The notes under the pieces were generated by a model that was not told the DNA's origin, searched no databases, and worked only from the letters and a program-made list of their open reading frames with translations. Shown here piece by piece: positions 62,721 through 64,000 of a stretch of 64,000 bases of DNA; positions within the stretch are counted from its first letter, which is position 1; the number at the start of each line of letters is the position of its first letter. The position numbers and the translations under genes were made by a program. The DNA is from JAICKM01 sp050998805. GTDB taxonomy: Bacteria > Chloroflexota > Chloroflexia > QHBQ01 > JAICKM01. The stretch lies in the NCBI GenBank assembly GCA_050998805.1, contig JBPCPV010000027.1:67009-131008 (forward strand), in the 5' to 3' direction.

Positions 62721-63682
62721 TGTGTTCCTCCGTCGTTGAGCCGTTCGAGTGTAGCGACCACGCCTGCGCCGAGTGCGTCAAGGTCATAGCCTCCCTCCAG
62801 CACGAAGGCGAGCCGCCCGCCGCAGAGTTCATCGGCAAGGCCGCAGACGATCCCCGTGAGCATAGCGAAGCCGCCGGTAGTCACCGCCATCTGCCCCAGC
62901 GGGTCGGAATAGTGGGCGTCGTAGCCGGCCGATACGAGGATCAGCTCCGGCTCGAAGCCGCGGGCGAACGCCGGCAGCAGATCATCGAAGGCTGCCCGGT
63001 ATCCGTCGTCGCCAGTGCCGGCAGGCAGGGGCACGTTGCAGGTTAGACCCTCGCCTGGACCCGCGCCGCGCTCGCTACGCGCCCCGGTGCCGGGGTAGAA
63101 CGGCCACTCGTGGGTGCTGAAATAGGCCACGGTGCCGTCGCGGTAGAAAATGTCCTGTGTGCCGTTGCCGTGATGCACATCCCAATCCACGATCAGTACG
63201 CGCCCCAGGCCGTGTGCCCGTTGTGCGTGGCGCGCCGCGATTGCTGCGTTGTTGAACAGGCAGAAGCCCATCGCCGTGTCCGAGGAGGCGTGGTGACCCG
63301 GCGGCCGGCAGAGAGCGAACGCGCCTGCGCCTTGCTGGCCGTCGCCGGCAGACACGCGGTCTACCGCCCCACAAGCCGCTCCGGCAGCCAGTAGAGCGGC
63401 ATCGTAGCTGCCACGGCTCAAGACCGTATCGTAGTCCCACATCCCGCCGCCGAGACGCACCATCTCGGCGATAGCGCGTACATAAGCCGGCTCGTGGACC
63501 GCGTAGACAGCTTCGAGCGGAGCAGGCTGCGGCTGTAGCAGCGGCACATCGCCCCAACGGAGGCGGATCGCGCTCAGGATGGCTTCGATGCGCTCAGGGC
63601 GTTCCGGATGCCGGTCGCCTGCATCGTGTTTCAGGAAGCCGGGGTGGTAGAGGAGCGGGGTCCGCAGCGTATCAGAGGCCAT
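62717..63682 (-). CDS. histone-deacetylase-family (AcuC/APAH-like) deacetylase
   Basis: This 321-residue enzyme has the full zinc-deacetylase set: HH dyad in RPPGHHASSD, zinc ligands in VDWDVHHGNGTQDIFY and SAGYDAHYSDP, and the active-site Tyr in LEGGYDLDALG. It could remove acetyl groups from proteins, acetyl-polyamines or a metabolite. ATG 63682 is set by a promoter ending 6 nt upstream; the start at 63718 overlaps that promoter. Its stop overlaps the coiled-coil gene start. Confidence 0.92.
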   Translation of the reverse strand: MASDTLRTPLLYHPGFLKHDAGDRHPERPERIEAILSAIRLRWGDVPLLQPQPAPLEAVYAVHEPAYVRAIAEMVRLGGGMWDYDTVLSRGSYDAALLAAGAACGAVDRVSAGDGQQGAGAFALCRPPGHHASSDTAMGFCLFNNAAIAARHAQRAHGLGRVLIVDWDVHHGNGTQDIFYRDGTVAYFSTHEWPFYPGTGARSERGAGPGEGLTCNVPLPAGTGDDGYRAAFDDLLPAFARGFEPELILVSAGYDAHYSDPLGQMAVTTGGFAMLTGIVCGLADELCGGRLAFVLEGGYDLDALGAGVVATLERLNDGGTQ

Positions 63683-63688
63683 CCTCCG

Positions 63689-63718
63689 AGTATACGCCAG
63701 AGGCGGTCGAGCTGTCAA
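63689..63718 (-). promoter_or_regulatory. leaderless promoter of the deacetylase operon
   Basis: On the minus strand TTGACA (63718-63713), 18-bp spacer, TATACT (63694-63689), 6 nt, then ATG 63682. Confidence 0.7.
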
Positions 63719-63776
63719 TGCGGCTTGTAGAAGGGTTTTGTGATGTTATTTTGATGCGCTTTCCTCTAACTTTTTA

Positions 63777-63805
63777 TTGCCCAGAGCGTCTGGGTCTGGT
63801 ATTAT
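63777..63805 (+). promoter_or_regulatory. promoter of the partial CHAP-type gene
   Basis: TTGCCC 63777-63782, 17-bp spacer, TATTAT 63800-63805. The leader is about 65 nt with AAGGAAAGGA before ATG 63879. Confidence 0.5.
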
Positions 63806-63878
63806 CTCCCTTGTGTTGAAGAGAGCGGCCCATCAGGTCGCCGCGAAACAGCAGCCCCTTAGCAAGGAAAGGAACAAC

Positions 63879-64000
63879 ATGTCTCGCATCAAAACATTTC
63901 TCTTGGCCGCGGCGGTTGCGGCCTGTGTCGGCATCTTCTCTCTCATGATGATGCCCGCCACCAACGCGGCGGCAAGCAACACCTACCCCTACGGCCAATG
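63879..64000 (+). CDS. secreted CHAP-domain-like protein (partial, 5' end)
   Basis: The first 40 codons of a gene cut by the window edge. It has a signal peptide (KTFLLAAAVAACVGIF ... ATNAAA) followed by NTYPYGQ. YPYGQ followed by a base that allows Cys is the usual start of a CHAP amidase domain (YPYGQCTWY), but only seven residues of the mature part are visible. AAGGAAAGGA precedes the ATG. Confidence 0.6.
   Translation, partial: MSRIKTFLLAAAVAACVGIFSLMMMPATNAAASNTYPYGQ

Overview
The window is high-GC bacterial chromosome with dense, mostly unidirectional gene runs and many 4-nt ATGA/GTGA overlaps. Several points favour Chloroflexota. Two unrelated secreted enzymes carry paired YW..HGGL..GYP repeats, a module I associate with that phylum. 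There is a decaprenyl-phosphate phosphoribosyltransferase-type UbiA protein, an AcuC/HDAC-like deacetylase and a class of short heptanucleotide repeat arrays. No 16S gene or ribosomal protein is present, so the phylum call is an inference.

Layout. 1-3913 (+): leucine/isovalerate catabolism (methylglutaconyl-CoA hydratase, biotin-dependent carboxylase alpha subunit, HMG-CoA lyase). 3920-6469: divergent UbiA prenyltransferase and nicotinate phosphoribosyltransferase. 6432-8524 (-): AI-2E-family exporter and a PIN toxin/antitoxin pair. 8661-11846: EamA transporter converging on a secreted GH5-like hydrolase. 11901-13619 (-): operon of an 85-aa protein, a nucleotidyltransferase and a TPR protein. 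13742-17165: DinB, a small membrane protein, a two-component system and a CHRD-like surface protein. 17166-17825: gene-free repeat-rich spacer. 17826-27971: topA, DoxX-like protein, two NRAMP-related transporters (one fused to a PRC-barrel), DEAD-box helicase, O-methyltransferase, DUF892 and a membrane protein.

28286-30120 (-) is an ABC exporter, followed by tRNA-Lys(TTT). 30300-41339 (-) is a cell-envelope block: a LysM/lysozyme-like/degenerate-M23 protein, then a probable nine-gene operon reading MltG, prepilin peptidase, FolD, CoA-binding protein, MTAP, RodA/FtsW, PBP2, PsiE, MFS. 41547-46308 (+): DUF421, RmlD, GT2, flavin monooxygenase, RlmI. 46390-49997 (+): secreted sugar dehydrogenase with the paired repeats, an orphan secreted protein preceded by DnaA-box-like repeats, and a methyltransferase. 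49966-57469: flavin disulfide oxidoreductase, orphan HicB, GT39 membrane glycosyltransferase, a MerR-TipAS-VOC fusion, an LLM oxidoreductase and two membrane proteins. 57554-64000: radical SAM and winged-helix pair, then a minus-strand HDAC-like / coiled-coil / MoxR operon, and the start of a secreted CHAP-type protein.

The strongest cross-cutting signal is promoter architecture. At several independent genes a sigma70-type -10 hexamer, usually with a -35 at 17-18 bp, ends only 5-9 nt before the start codon, implying leaderless mRNAs. The rule also points to a CTG start for the GT39 gene and corrects the starts of several other genes. A second cross-cutting signal is a family of heptanucleotide tandem arrays in spacers and, once, inside a coding sequence.
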